A stretch of 64,000 nucleotides of DNA from Zobellia alginiliquefaciens (GTDB lineage Bacteria; Bacteroidota; Bacteroidia; Flavobacteriales; Flavobacteriaceae), in assembly GCF_029323795.1 (NCBI RefSeq), contig NZ_CP119758.1, forward strand, positions 2,790,001-2,854,000, read 5' to 3'. Below are positions 36,695 through 45,604 of the stretch, in pieces. Position 1 is the stretch's first letter. Each line of letters starts with the position of its first letter. Both the position numbers and the translations under genes were made by a program. Below the pieces are notes generated by a model. The model had not been told where the DNA came from. It was given only the letters and a program-made list of their open reading frames with translations, and did no database searches.

Positions 36695-37427
36695 CTTCTT
36701 AGCGGATTTAAAAATTCTTAACCGAAAAGTTAGGCTGTATGATATTCCCATCCAGTCTAAAGAATTAATAGAACTTGAGTCCGAATTCGAATGCAGAAAT
36801 AATGAGGATATATCTCATGTCATAAAAGAAGTTGAATTCACGTTAGACGAATGTGTGTCTGGAACAATCCCGGCAGAAATTGCGTATTTCACATTCTACA
36901 TGAGTTTAAATTTTATTCCCAATTATAATTTGGACTTTGATAATCAAGATCCTTTTCATAACGATAAAATTAATTATAGAAATAATGACATAGATTCTTA
37001 TACTTTTCAATTAGAAATTGTCGCTATGAATCGGGATAGTGATGAATTTTATAATTGTTGGCATTTAGATAGGCATATTACTGGAGGAGATTTAAGTAAA
37101 GTAATACATCCCTTCTACCATTTTCAAAACGGTGGAAACAGAATGGAAAAGTATAATAATGATATTAAACTTGCAGTATTTACTAGTGCACCTAGGCTAC
37201 CACACCCACCCATGGATTTGTTTCTTGCATTTCATTTCGTAATTACAAATTTCTACAATAAAAATTCTTTTTCAAATATTGCAAATTTATTGAATGATGA
37301 TGAATATATAGAAATTATTGAGAATGCTCAAAAAAGAATGTGGAAGCCTTATTATGCGGCATTTAATGGTGGCGCTCACACCGACTATTCGATCCCTAAC
37401 ATTACTCCTTTATATACTGTTCATTAA
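36678..37427 (+). CDS. Unknown protein of the kinase/methyltransferase operon
   Basis: A 249-residue, probably cytoplasmic protein of no recognised family. Conserved-looking features are a histidine/aspartate cluster WHLDRH (128-133), HPFYHF followed by GG (144-153) and PRLPHPPMD (172-180), then a helical C-terminus. Such a spread of His, Asp and Gly could be a metal-binding or catalytic site, but no PD-(D/E)xK, HNH or Toprim pattern is seen. The start ATG lies inside the receiver gene and the stop shares one base with the methyltransferase start (TAATG), so it is part of the same coupled unit. It is the best candidate for the effector if the operon is a defence system. Confidence 0.6.
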   Translation: MWGISNFLADLKILNRKVRLYDIPIQSKELIELESEFECRNNEDISHVIKEVEFTLDECVSGTIPAEIAYFTFYMSLNFIPNYNLDFDNQDPFHNDKINYRNNDIDSYTFQLEIVAMNRDSDEFYNCWHLDRHITGGDLSKVIHPFYHFQNGGNRMEKYNNDIKLAVFTSAPRLPHPPMDLFLAFHFVITNFYNKNSFSNIANLLNDDEYIEIIENAQKRMWKPYYAAFNGGAHTDYSIPNITPLYTVH

Positions 37428-39265
37428 TGAAGAAGGAAATACATAAATATCTAAAAACATATTCTTATGATGTTTTCAAAATAGACAAACTAATAGTTTC
37501 GTCCTTTTTGTATTCCAATGATATTATTGCTGTTAATAATAAACTTATTTCTAGTTATTTAATCTCGAAAGAAGATGAAGATTATGAAAGTGTAGAGGCT
37601 ATTTTACAAATCAATCCTACCATTAGCTTTGAAAGTTTAGTCGAATTATTTGAATTTGTTATTTCGCCGAAAGAAAAGATTGTAACTGGGGCTATTTATA
37701 CACCTAATTATATTAGAGAATACATTCTTGAGAACACACTTTCTAATTTTGAAAATGTTGATGAAATAACCATTTGCGATCCCGCTTGTGGTTGTGCAGG
37801 TTTTTTATCTAATGCCGCAAAGAAAATCAAGCGTATTACAAATAAAACATATTTTAATATATTCAAAACCAATATTTTTGGCTTAGATATTCAAGAATAC
37901 TCTGTTAGAAGATCAGAACTTTTACTTTCCTTATTATCAATTATAGAAGGAGAGGATAATGAAATATTTGAATTCAATTTATTCAATGGTAATGCCCTAA
38001 ACTTCCAATGGAATGAGAGTATTCTTGACTTTAAAGGATTTGATATTATTGTTGGGAATCCCCCATATGTTTGCTCTCGAAATATAGATGAAGAAACGAA
38101 AGAATATTTAAAGTTATGGGATGTTTGCTCCTCAGGACATCCAGATTTATACATTCCATTTTTTGAAATAGGGTTATCTATTCTTAAACCTAAAGGTTAT
38201 TTAGGATATATCACTATGAATACTTTTTTTAAAAGCATAAATGGTAGAGCATTAAGAGAGTATTTCCAAAATAACAAAAACGAATTTAAATTAATTGATT
38301 TTGGAGGTCAACAAGTCTTTTATTCAAAATCGACCTATACTTGTTTATGTTTGATAAAAAAAACAAAATCAGAATTCTTGGAATATTCAAAATTGGATAT
38401 ACCTACTAACCTTGGCTCCTCAAAAATAAAATTTAACAAAATCCCTTATAGTTCATTAGGTAGTTTGAATGGGTGGAATCTTCAAGAAATGGAGATCCTT
38501 AATAAAATTGAATCAATTGGCACTCCTTTAGGCGAAAAATTCAAAACTAGAAATGGAATTGCAACTTTAAAAAATGACATCTTTATTTTTGATCCTATTG
38601 AAGAAGATGATAAATATTTCTACTTGCAAAACGGTAGCGTGTATCCAATTGAAAAAGATATTTGTAACGAAATTATCAACCCTAATAAGCTAACTAAAAT
38701 TAATTCTATTGAACATTTAAAGAAGAAGATAATCTTCCCATATTATCATGAAAGCGATAATGTTAAACTGATTAAAGAGGATACTTTCAAAAAAGATTTT
38801 CCAAAAGCTTATAAATACTTAAGCACAAAAAAAAACATCCTAGCCAAGAGAGATAAAGGAAATGGAAAATATGAAAACTGGTTCGCTTATGGAAGAAATC
38901 AATCATTGGAAAAATTAAAACACAAGTTATTTTTTCCTCATATAACGCCAAAAACGCCAAATTTTGTAGAAAGTCTTGATGAAAACCTATTGTTTTACAA
39001 TGGTCTTGCACTTATCGGTGAGAATGAAAGGGACTTATTGTTTATGAAAAAAATATTAGGTTCAAGACTCTTTTGGTTTTACATAATCAATTCAAGTAAG
39101 CCTTATGGTTCTGGATACTTTTCATTGAGCAGAAACTACATTAAAAGATTTGGTATTTATGATTTTTCTGAAGAAGAAATAGATCAACTGATTAATGAAG
39201 AAAATCAAGAGAAATTAGATCATTTTATTGAATCTAGTTATGGAATTAAGAACCTATTTGAATAG
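37427..39265 (+). CDS. N6-adenine DNA methyltransferase (Eco57I/TaqI-like, no visible nuclease)
   Basis: A 612-residue DNA methyltransferase of the gamma type. The S-adenosylmethionine motif is DPACGCAGF (118-126) and the catalytic motif NPPY (211-214). A C-terminal target-recognition-like region follows (about 345-605), beginning around LNGWNLQEMEIL and containing GTPLGEKFKTRNG. Type IIG enzymes of this shape carry an N-terminal nuclease, but the first 100 residues here show none. It is therefore a stand-alone methylase, or one partner of a split system. It starts on the last base of the preceding gene. It resembles BREX PglX in type but is half the length, and no other BREX gene is near. 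Confidence 0.85.
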   Translation: MKKEIHKYLKTYSYDVFKIDKLIVSSFLYSNDIIAVNNKLISSYLISKEDEDYESVEAILQINPTISFESLVELFEFVISPKEKIVTGAIYTPNYIREYILENTLSNFENVDEITICDPACGCAGFLSNAAKKIKRITNKTYFNIFKTNIFGLDIQEYSVRRSELLLSLLSIIEGEDNEIFEFNLFNGNALNFQWNESILDFKGFDIIVGNPPYVCSRNIDEETKEYLKLWDVCSSGHPDLYIPFFEIGLSILKPKGYLGYITMNTFFKSINGRALREYFQNNKNEFKLIDFGGQQVFYSKSTYTCLCLIKKTKSEFLEYSKLDIPTNLGSSKIKFNKIPYSSLGSLNGWNLQEMEILNKIESIGTPLGEKFKTRNGIATLKNDIFIFDPIEEDDKYFYLQNGSVYPIEKDICNEIINPNKLTKINSIEHLKKKIIFPYYHESDNVKLIKEDTFKKDFPKAYKYLSTKKNILAKRDKGNGKYENWFAYGRNQSLEKLKHKLFFPHITPKTPNFVESLDENLLFYNGLALIGENERDLLFMKKILGSRLFWFYIINSSKPYGSGYFSLSRNYIKRFGIYDFSEEEIDQLINEENQEKLDHFIESSYGIKNLFE

Positions 39266-39267
39266 AT

Positions 39268-39375
39268 ATGAAACTAAACAATCAAGATTATAATCTGATA
39301 CTTGAATCACTTGAGTACACAAGATTCAATTATGAGAACTCAGACAAACATCCAACATATGAGTTCAAACTGTAG
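39268..39375 (+). CDS. Short last gene of the operon, probably truncated
   Basis: A 35-codon frame starts two bases after the methyltransferase stop and reads MKLNNQDYNLILESLEYTRF, then ends HPTYEFKL. Its TAG stop falls inside the first arm of the inverted-repeat element that begins at 39371. The sequence looks like the start of a small helical protein cut off by that element. I know no function for it. Confidence 0.4.
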   Translation: MKLNNQDYNLILESLEYTRFNYENSDKHPTYEFKL

Positions 39376-39468
39376 CCTTCCCTAAATGTAGCCTTACCCT
39401 TTTTAGGACATCGCTAAATTCATAAAAATATCATTTTTAGGGAAGGCTACAAAAAGGGTAAGGCTACA
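39371..39468. repeat. Two interleaved perfect inverted repeats
   Basis: Arm A (39371-39386) is complementary to 39436-39451 over 16 bases, and arm B (39387-39404) is complementary to 39451-39468 over 18 bases. The order is A, B, a 31-base spacer, A', B', so the pairs cross instead of nesting. A and B are themselves alike (TGTAGCCTT, then CCCT or ACCCT), so a nested hairpin with bulges is also possible. It may be a small mobile repeat, a terminator with alternative folds, or a four-site operator. It marks the right end of the kinase/methyltransferase operon. Confidence 0.85.
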
Positions 39469-39721
39469 TTATGATATCATATTTTCAACAAACGTTTTGG
39501 TGTGTTGAATAATTTTATGTTTAAGTCCGGTAAAATTGAGGTTTGCAATATGGTGAGTAGTGCATTTTACAATCCAGAAAGGTAACATAATAAACTCCAT
39601 AAGTGTGGTGAATAGGTGTGGTTCTATTTAAACATACGGCATTATTTATAAAAAAGATGTGGTTTTCTACTGTATCATGACATAAGTTACCGTCTGTTTA
39701 ATCCATCAATTTAATAGTTTA
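39469..39721. other. Spacer between the methyltransferase operon and the fructan locus
   Basis: It begins with the 10-base palindrome ATGATATCAT at 39471. No supported gene is present. A weak minus-strand open frame of about 45 codons ends near 39480 but has no recognisable content. Confidence 0.4.
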
Positions 39722-40609
39722 TTAAGGGTTCATGAATTCTGTAATTTGTTTCATGGTAAGTATAGGGTTTGCACCTTCACTTTTTGCCACCATTGCGCCA
39801 ACAGCACAACCAAAGTTGATTGCCTGTTGCGGTCCGTTCCCATTAAATAATTTGAATAATACAGATGCCAAAAAGGAATCTCCTGACCCAACCGTATCAA
39901 GTACTTTTATCCTATATCCGCTATTATAATAAAAAACCTTTTGGTGATATAGGACAGCCCCATAAGCACCCTTGGTTACACAAATAGTTTCCGTATTCGT
40001 AGTTACAGAAATGTATGTTATGGTCTGCTCCATAGAATTGTACCTGGATCCAAGATTAGCAGCAATCTCAAACAATTCTTCATCATTAAATTTTATAAAG
40101 TTAGCTTGTAACATTAATTCTGCAACGAGTTCATTTGTATAATGAGGGGCTCTTAGATTAACATCAAACACTTTATACGAAACTATTTTAAGCAATTCCC
40201 TCAATGTTGAAAGCGAGGTTTTATCTCTGCTCGCTAAGCAACCATATATGAAGAAGTCCGTTTTTTTGATATAATTTATATCTTCTGATTTAAGAGAAAT
40301 TTTGTCCCATGCAACAGGATAAGCTATATCGTAAGAAGCAACTCCCTTATCATTTAAAACTACATTGACACGTCCTGTTTCGTACTTCGGGTTGATTTCA
40401 ATTCCATTAGTATTTACGTCATACTTTTTTAGATAACTAATTATTTTTTTTCCAAATTCGTCTTTACCTATAGCACTTATTAAATAGGAGTCGATGCCAT
40501 ATGATTGCAGACGTAACGATACGTTTAAAGGTGCACCTCCAATTTTTGAATGAGTTGGGAATATATCGAACAGAACTTCACCGAAACAAATTGCTTTAAT
40601 TTTTTTCAT
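39722..40609 (-). CDS. PfkB-family fructokinase
   Basis: Cytoplasmic sugar kinase of 295 residues that should phosphorylate fructose released from fructans to fructose 6-phosphate. PfkB features are FGEVLFD and GGAPLNV near the N-terminus (sugar site), and DTVGSGDSF with catalytic Asp244 near the C-terminus. It is the last gene of the minus-strand fructan run. A strong terminator lies only a few bases before its ATG, so it depends on read-through or on a promoter hidden in that short gap. The fructokinase call rests on family motifs plus the GH32 context; other PfkB sugar kinases look similar. Confidence 0.87.
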   Translation of the reverse strand: MKKIKAICFGEVLFDIFPTHSKIGGAPLNVSLRLQSYGIDSYLISAIGKDEFGKKIISYLKKYDVNTNGIEINPKYETGRVNVVLNDKGVASYDIAYPVAWDKISLKSEDINYIKKTDFFIYGCLASRDKTSLSTLRELLKIVSYKVFDVNLRAPHYTNELVAELMLQANFIKFNDEELFEIAANLGSRYNSMEQTITYISVTTNTETICVTKGAYGAVLYHQKVFYYNSGYRIKVLDTVGSGDSFLASVLFKLFNGNGPQQAINFGCAVGAMVAKSEGANPILTMKQITEFMNP

Positions 40610-40614
40610 TTTTT

Positions 40615-40652
40615 TACTTAAAAAAGCACGAAGTATTAATTCTCCGTGCTTT
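40615..40652 (-). terminator. Terminator or attenuator between susD and fructokinase
   Basis: On the minus strand the stem AAAGCACG / CGTGCTTT (with inner AG/CT pairs) is followed by a run of six Ts. It ends about six bases before the fructokinase start codon, an unusual place that suggests partial read-through. Confidence 0.75.
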
Positions 40653-40683
40653 GATCAAACTAACTCAACGAACTCAACTTTTA

Positions 40684-42435
40684 TTAATAACCAGGATTTT
40701 GCTCATAGAGCCCTCCAGTAAAATCTATTTCTCTTTGTGGAATTGGATAGTATTCATCACGACCGGCTGTAAATTCAGCACTGGACAAGAAATCTCTTTT
40801 AGTTTTTTCTTCGGATAAATATGCGTTTAACACATCTGCGGCTTCTCCCCATCTTACCAAATCAAAAAAGCGAGGGCCCTCCATGCCAAATTCCAATCTT
40901 CTTTCAAATTTTAAAGCTTTCCAAGCGTAATCCTTATTAGGAAAAGAGGTGTATGGTTGAATATTATAAATATCGGTAGCTCCAGCATCTATTTGTCGTT
41001 GAGTACTTGCTGCAGCACGTGTCCTTACCTCATTGATTAAGGGTAGGGCTTCATCCCATCTGTCCAATTGTATTAAAGCTTCGGCCTTAAATAATAGAAT
41101 GTCTGCATATCTAATGAAATCAACGTTTTTAGAAGTGCCAACAAATGGTCCTTCTTTAACATAACAAGAGCAATCTGGCGACTGTTGTTCTTTCATGTTG
41201 CCAAAATAGCCATAGACACCTGGGTCTCTAGCCCAGCTAAAGTTGTAAACCATATCACCTGCTTCATTCACGGTATTTCTATACTTAAAAGGGCGCCCTG
41301 GTACACCAACCGTATGATCTAATCTGGGGTCAACAGTTAATCCTGAAGCAGGGTTGACTATCCCATTTTCATTTACTGAATTCAAGATGTCTTCATCATT
41401 AAAAGTATCCAAAAGAGGAAGCCCATCTGCATCGGTTTTAAAAGCGTTTACCATGTTTTGACTCGCCAAATGAAAGCCACAACAGCCGTAAAGTGCGGAA
41501 CCGTGGGGAGAGTTCAACCCCGTAACAAAACTTACCCTGCTAACTTTAGTACCGTCATTGATTGAAAACTGAGCAGCCCAAATAGATTCAGAACCATTGT
41601 CAAAACCATCTAAAAAGTTGTTTCCATAATCTGATTCTAAGCTGGCGGTAACCTCATTAGAATAATCTATAACTTCTTGTAATCTAGCAGCATTAATAGC
41701 AGTGACTTCGTGCTGGTCATTTTGTTCGTAGGCCTGATAAAGTCTTAATTTTGCTAAATAAGCTGCTGCGGCATTTCTATCAGCCCTTCCTACCTCATCT
41801 TGTGACTGAGGCAAGTTCTCATACGCAAAAATAAAATCTTCAGCTATTAGATTCCATAAGTCTTCATTAGGCAAATCGTTAGCTATCTGGGAAATTTCTT
41901 CCTGCGTAAGTCCTTCTTTAATAAAGGGTATTTTTTTAAAGAGCTGTTTTAGCATAAAATGTGAATGAGCTCTTAAAAAGCGGAGTTCTGCTTGCCTTAA
42001 GGTTTTGTCACCATATTCTGCATCTGGAATTTCATTGATAACTGATAGCGCAAAGTTGGCACGGGAAATAGCTTTGTAATAATTGGTCCATGTTCTAGGA
42101 GCCATCCAATCTCCATAATCAGGGATTGTTAAATTGTATTGTTCATAACGGTCAACCACATCGACGTCCCCACGTCCCCCTCCGCCCTTATAGGCATCAT
42201 CGGAACGTACACTGCCATATACCCACTGGTGGGTTAGAGGGCCTACCATTTCATCATTTGCAATACCTGCGTAAGCAGCTACCACAAGAGATTCGGCATT
42301 TTCTGCCGTTGCAACGTTTTCATTAGATAGAACACCCTCTGGTTCATATTCTAAAAAGTCCTTTTCACAAGAGGTCGACATTAATAGGATCAGTATGCCG
42401 GCTATATATATACTATTTTTTTTCATGATTTTCAT
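40684..42435 (-). CDS. SusD-like lipoprotein of the fructan locus
   Basis: Surface glycan-binding lipoprotein, 583 residues (580 if the ATG at 42426 is used), lipobox ending LMSTSC. The C-terminal SusD signature (KFERRLEFGMEGPRFFDLVRWG) and the final EQNPGY are present. It follows its SusC by three bases. Fructan (levan or inulin) as ligand is inferred from the GH32 enzyme. Confidence 0.94.
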   Translation of the reverse strand: MKIMKKNSIYIAGILILLMSTSCEKDFLEYEPEGVLSNENVATAENAESLVVAAYAGIANDEMVGPLTHQWVYGSVRSDDAYKGGGGRGDVDVVDRYEQYNLTIPDYGDWMAPRTWTNYYKAISRANFALSVINEIPDAEYGDKTLRQAELRFLRAHSHFMLKQLFKKIPFIKEGLTQEEISQIANDLPNEDLWNLIAEDFIFAYENLPQSQDEVGRADRNAAAAYLAKLRLYQAYEQNDQHEVTAINAARLQEVIDYSNEVTASLESDYGNNFLDGFDNGSESIWAAQFSINDGTKVSRVSFVTGLNSPHGSALYGCCGFHLASQNMVNAFKTDADGLPLLDTFNDEDILNSVNENGIVNPASGLTVDPRLDHTVGVPGRPFKYRNTVNEAGDMVYNFSWARDPGVYGYFGNMKEQQSPDCSCYVKEGPFVGTSKNVDFIRYADILLFKAEALIQLDRWDEALPLINEVRTRAAASTQRQIDAGATDIYNIQPYTSFPNKDYAWKALKFERRLEFGMEGPRFFDLVRWGEAADVLNAYLSEEKTKRDFLSSAEFTAGRDEYYPIPQREIDFTGGLYEQNPGY

Positions 42436-42438
42436 TTG

Positions 42439-45400
42439 TTAGAAGTTCAAATTAAGACCTAAGGATAGGACAGTTGGTACTGGAATAGTATTAACTGTTG
42501 TACGTTCCGGATCTGAGCCTATATAATCATTTGGAGTAAACCAAAAGAGGTTTTCTCCTTGGAAGTACACACGTAAAGATGTCATACCCCAAAGCTTACT
42601 TATAATGTCTTCTGGTAAAGAATAGCCTATTTGTAGGTTTCTTATTTTGAAGTATGAATTATCCCTATATAAATAATCAGATGTTCTTAAATCATTGAAA
42701 GCCAATGATAAAGAAGGGATGTCTGAACCGGTATTCGTAGGCGTCCAAGCATTAAGTACCCCTAGTCCGGCATTTTCTCTTCCTTGAGTATAGTTATTCC
42801 ATTGAATGTAAGGGTCTTGGCCTATTCTTCCTGAAACGCCAGAGCCAAATACAGAAAAATCAAAGTTCTTGTATCCTAAATCTATTCGTACGCCGTATTC
42901 TAAATCAGGCAAAGTATTTCCGATAAAATCCCGGTCATCTGAATCTATTATATTGTCACCGTTTAAATCTTGAAACTTTAAGCCGCCAGGTCTTGCTCCG
43001 ACTTGGGATGGACTAGAGTCAATGTCATCTTGACTTTGAAACAAGCCATCCGATTTATAACCAAAAATTGAAAATTGTGAATGACCCAAGATTGAGTTTT
43101 CAGCTGTTCCTGGAAACCCTGCTCTAACTTCTTCGGGAAGAAAAGTAATTTCATCTTTAAAAGCTCCAAAGTTTGTGGAAATTCCAAAAGAAAAACTGTT
43201 GTCGTACATTTTGGAATATGCTACAGAGAGTTCCCACCCTTTAGTCTCGGTTGTAGCTCCGTTTAAAACACGTTGTTGACCTTCTCCAATTACAGAGGCA
43301 ATGGGTGGTGTAATCAAAATATCACTTGTTTCTCTAGTGAAATAATCAAAAGTACCTACTACGGCATTGTTGAACAGTCCAAAATCTATTCCGTAGTTAA
43401 ATTCTTTGGTAGTTTCCCATTTTAATGAAGGGTTGGCGGCTTGAATGGAAACAAAGCCGGAGGGTAGAGTACCCGTATTATTTCCGCTTAGATCGTATGC
43501 GGTGCCCACATTATAGTATTGATTAAAAAAATCTGGGACGTATTGATCCTGGTTTGGGCCGTATCTAGATTCATAAAGTCCAAATCTAGCTAAGTCTCCT
43601 ATAGATTGGTTACCTACTTGACCATACCCGGCTCTAAGCTTTAGATCAGATACGAAGCTTTCATCATTGAAAAAATCTTCTCTGCTTATTCTCCAGCCTA
43701 AAGTCGCTGCAGGAAAAACACCATACCGGTTTTCTTCGCCAAACCTTGAAGATCCATCTCTACGAACAGTTACTGAGGCTAAATATTTGTCACCAAAGGC
43801 ATAGTTTAGTTTTCCAAATTGAGATAACAAACTGCTTCCACTTGTACTGCCTGTATTAGTTTTAGCTCCTGTTGCTGCGTCTAAGACAAAATAAGATTCT
43901 GTTTCAACCGCAAATCCATCGGCAACTGCATTTACCGATTTAAAGTTATTCTTTATAGATTCTGCACCAAGTAATAAACCGATGCGGTGATTGCCTATTT
44001 CCAAGTTGTAATTAAGGGTATTGGTAAAAACAACGCTTGTAAATTTATTGGTGTTAAGTATTAATCTATTATTGGCTCTATTTACGAATCCGTTTGACAC
44101 CTTGGGTTCAATATCCTTATTTTCAAAATCATTATAATCGAGACCAATGCTGGTTCTAAATGTTAGATTATCAATTAATTTAAGTTCAGCAAAGACATTA
44201 CCAAATATGTTAGTACGCTCAGTATTGTCCCATCTGTTTAAATATTGCATCAATACTGGGTTGTTACGATCGGAATAACCAGCACCCAGTGGTCCACCAT
44301 AATTTCCGTTACTATCAAATAAAGGTATAGTAGGGGCTAGGCTAATAGCCAGTCCCGGTACTGGAGAACTACCTATATCTGTGGAAGCTAAGGTTTCATC
44401 TGATGTTGTGAAGGATGTATTGATACCAACTTTTAATTTATCGTTGAACAACTTAAAATTAGAATTTAACTTTCCAGAAAACCTTTCATACCCCGTATGT
44501 TTTAGAATACCGGTATTTTTTAGATGGCCCAGATTAAGTAAATGAAATGACTTATCGGTACCTCCAGATATTGAAATCTCATTGTTGTAAACATAGCCTG
44601 TTTCGTATGAGGCATCTTGCCAATCTGTATCACCTGCTGGTACATTGGTATCACCACCAACATAAGGTTGAAGAGTTACACTATTAAGCACTGGATTGTT
44701 GAAATCCCCATTCCAATCAAAATTATATATTTCACCATAACCACCAGTTGGATCGGCCCCATCATTTACCGAAGCTCTCCATAATGCCTCTCCCCTTTGT
44801 ACGGAATTTAGCATATCGTAGCGCTGCTTTTTTTCTGATTGAACTGAAATATTCGAATTAATACTTACTCTATACTTTTCATCGCCACCAGCTTTGGTAC
44901 TGTTTTTTGTTGTGACGATAATAACTCCGTTACCCGCTCTAGAACCATAAATTGACGATGCCGAGGCATCTTTTAATACTTGTACAGATTCTATTGCGCT
45001 AGGGTTGATTCCGGAAAACACCTCTTGTCTTACAGTTGGTACTCCGTCAATAACATACAGTGGGTCGTTGTTACCCAAAGTTGTTACTCCTCGAATCAAA
45101 ATACGGCTACTGGTGCCGTTTGGGTTTCCTGATTTTTCTACAAAAAGCCCTGGAACCCTACCCTGTAGTGCTTGCATGGCATTACCGGAGCTCATACTTT
45201 GCCCTTCTACGGGAGCAAGTTCAACTACGGTAACTGCACCAGTTAAATCAGCTTTACGCTCAGTAGTATAGCCTGTCAGCACAACTTCATCTAACATCTG
45301 GGTGTCGGATTCCATGGCGATGTTAAAGGTAGACTGTGAATCGACAGGAACTTCTATACGTACAAAACCAATATAGCTTATGATAAGTTTGGAATCTGAC

Positions 45401-45591
45401 GGTACATCGTTTAATGTGAAGTTGCCATCAAAATCTGTAGTTGTACCATTATTGGTGCCGGAAACAATAACTGAGGCTCCAGGCAGCGGCATTCCGTCAT
45501 CTTGAGCGGTGACGTTACCTGTAATTTGTCCTTGAGCCCAAAGGCCTAAAGGAGCAAAAAGAATGAATAATAAAAAAAGTTTAAGTTTCAT
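42439..45591 (-). CDS. SusC-family TonB-dependent transporter of the fructan locus
   Basis: Full SusC of 1050 residues: signal peptide ending LWAQG, carboxypeptidase-regulatory-like domain (about 19-100, with TDFDGNFTL), plug beginning DEVVLTGY, and a barrel ending LSLGLNLNF. The ATG at 45591 (MKLKLFLL) is chosen because it gives a clean signal peptide and avoids overlap with the GH32 stop. An in-frame ATG at 45630 would overlap it. It imports fructo-oligosaccharides together with the next SusD. Confidence 0.94.
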   Translation of the reverse strand: MKLKLFLLFILFAPLGLWAQGQITGNVTAQDDGMPLPGASVIVSGTNNGTTTDFDGNFTLNDVPSDSKLIISYIGFVRIEVPVDSQSTFNIAMESDTQMLDEVVLTGYTTERKADLTGAVTVVELAPVEGQSMSSGNAMQALQGRVPGLFVEKSGNPNGTSSRILIRGVTTLGNNDPLYVIDGVPTVRQEVFSGINPSAIESVQVLKDASASSIYGSRAGNGVIIVTTKNSTKAGGDEKYRVSINSNISVQSEKKQRYDMLNSVQRGEALWRASVNDGADPTGGYGEIYNFDWNGDFNNPVLNSVTLQPYVGGDTNVPAGDTDWQDASYETGYVYNNEISISGGTDKSFHLLNLGHLKNTGILKHTGYERFSGKLNSNFKLFNDKLKVGINTSFTTSDETLASTDIGSSPVPGLAISLAPTIPLFDSNGNYGGPLGAGYSDRNNPVLMQYLNRWDNTERTNIFGNVFAELKLIDNLTFRTSIGLDYNDFENKDIEPKVSNGFVNRANNRLILNTNKFTSVVFTNTLNYNLEIGNHRIGLLLGAESIKNNFKSVNAVADGFAVETESYFVLDAATGAKTNTGSTSGSSLLSQFGKLNYAFGDKYLASVTVRRDGSSRFGEENRYGVFPAATLGWRISREDFFNDESFVSDLKLRAGYGQVGNQSIGDLARFGLYESRYGPNQDQYVPDFFNQYYNVGTAYDLSGNNTGTLPSGFVSIQAANPSLKWETTKEFNYGIDFGLFNNAVVGTFDYFTRETSDILITPPIASVIGEGQQRVLNGATTETKGWELSVAYSKMYDNSFSFGISTNFGAFKDEITFLPEEVRAGFPGTAENSILGHSQFSIFGYKSDGLFQSQDDIDSSPSQVGARPGGLKFQDLNGDNIIDSDDRDFIGNTLPDLEYGVRIDLGYKNFDFSVFGSGVSGRIGQDPYIQWNNYTQGRENAGLGVLNAWTPTNTGSDIPSLSLAFNDLRTSDYLYRDNSYFKIRNLQIGYSLPEDIISKLWGMTSLRVYFQGENLFWFTPNDYIGSDPERTTVNTIPVPTVLSLGLNLNF

Positions 45592-45604
45592 GATTGAGTA
45601 ATAT

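Noticed and set aside
37427-39265. BREX PglX or a type IIG restriction-methylation enzyme
   Set aside because: At 612 residues it is about half the length of PglX, no other BREX gene is nearby, and the N-terminal 100 residues show no nuclease motif.
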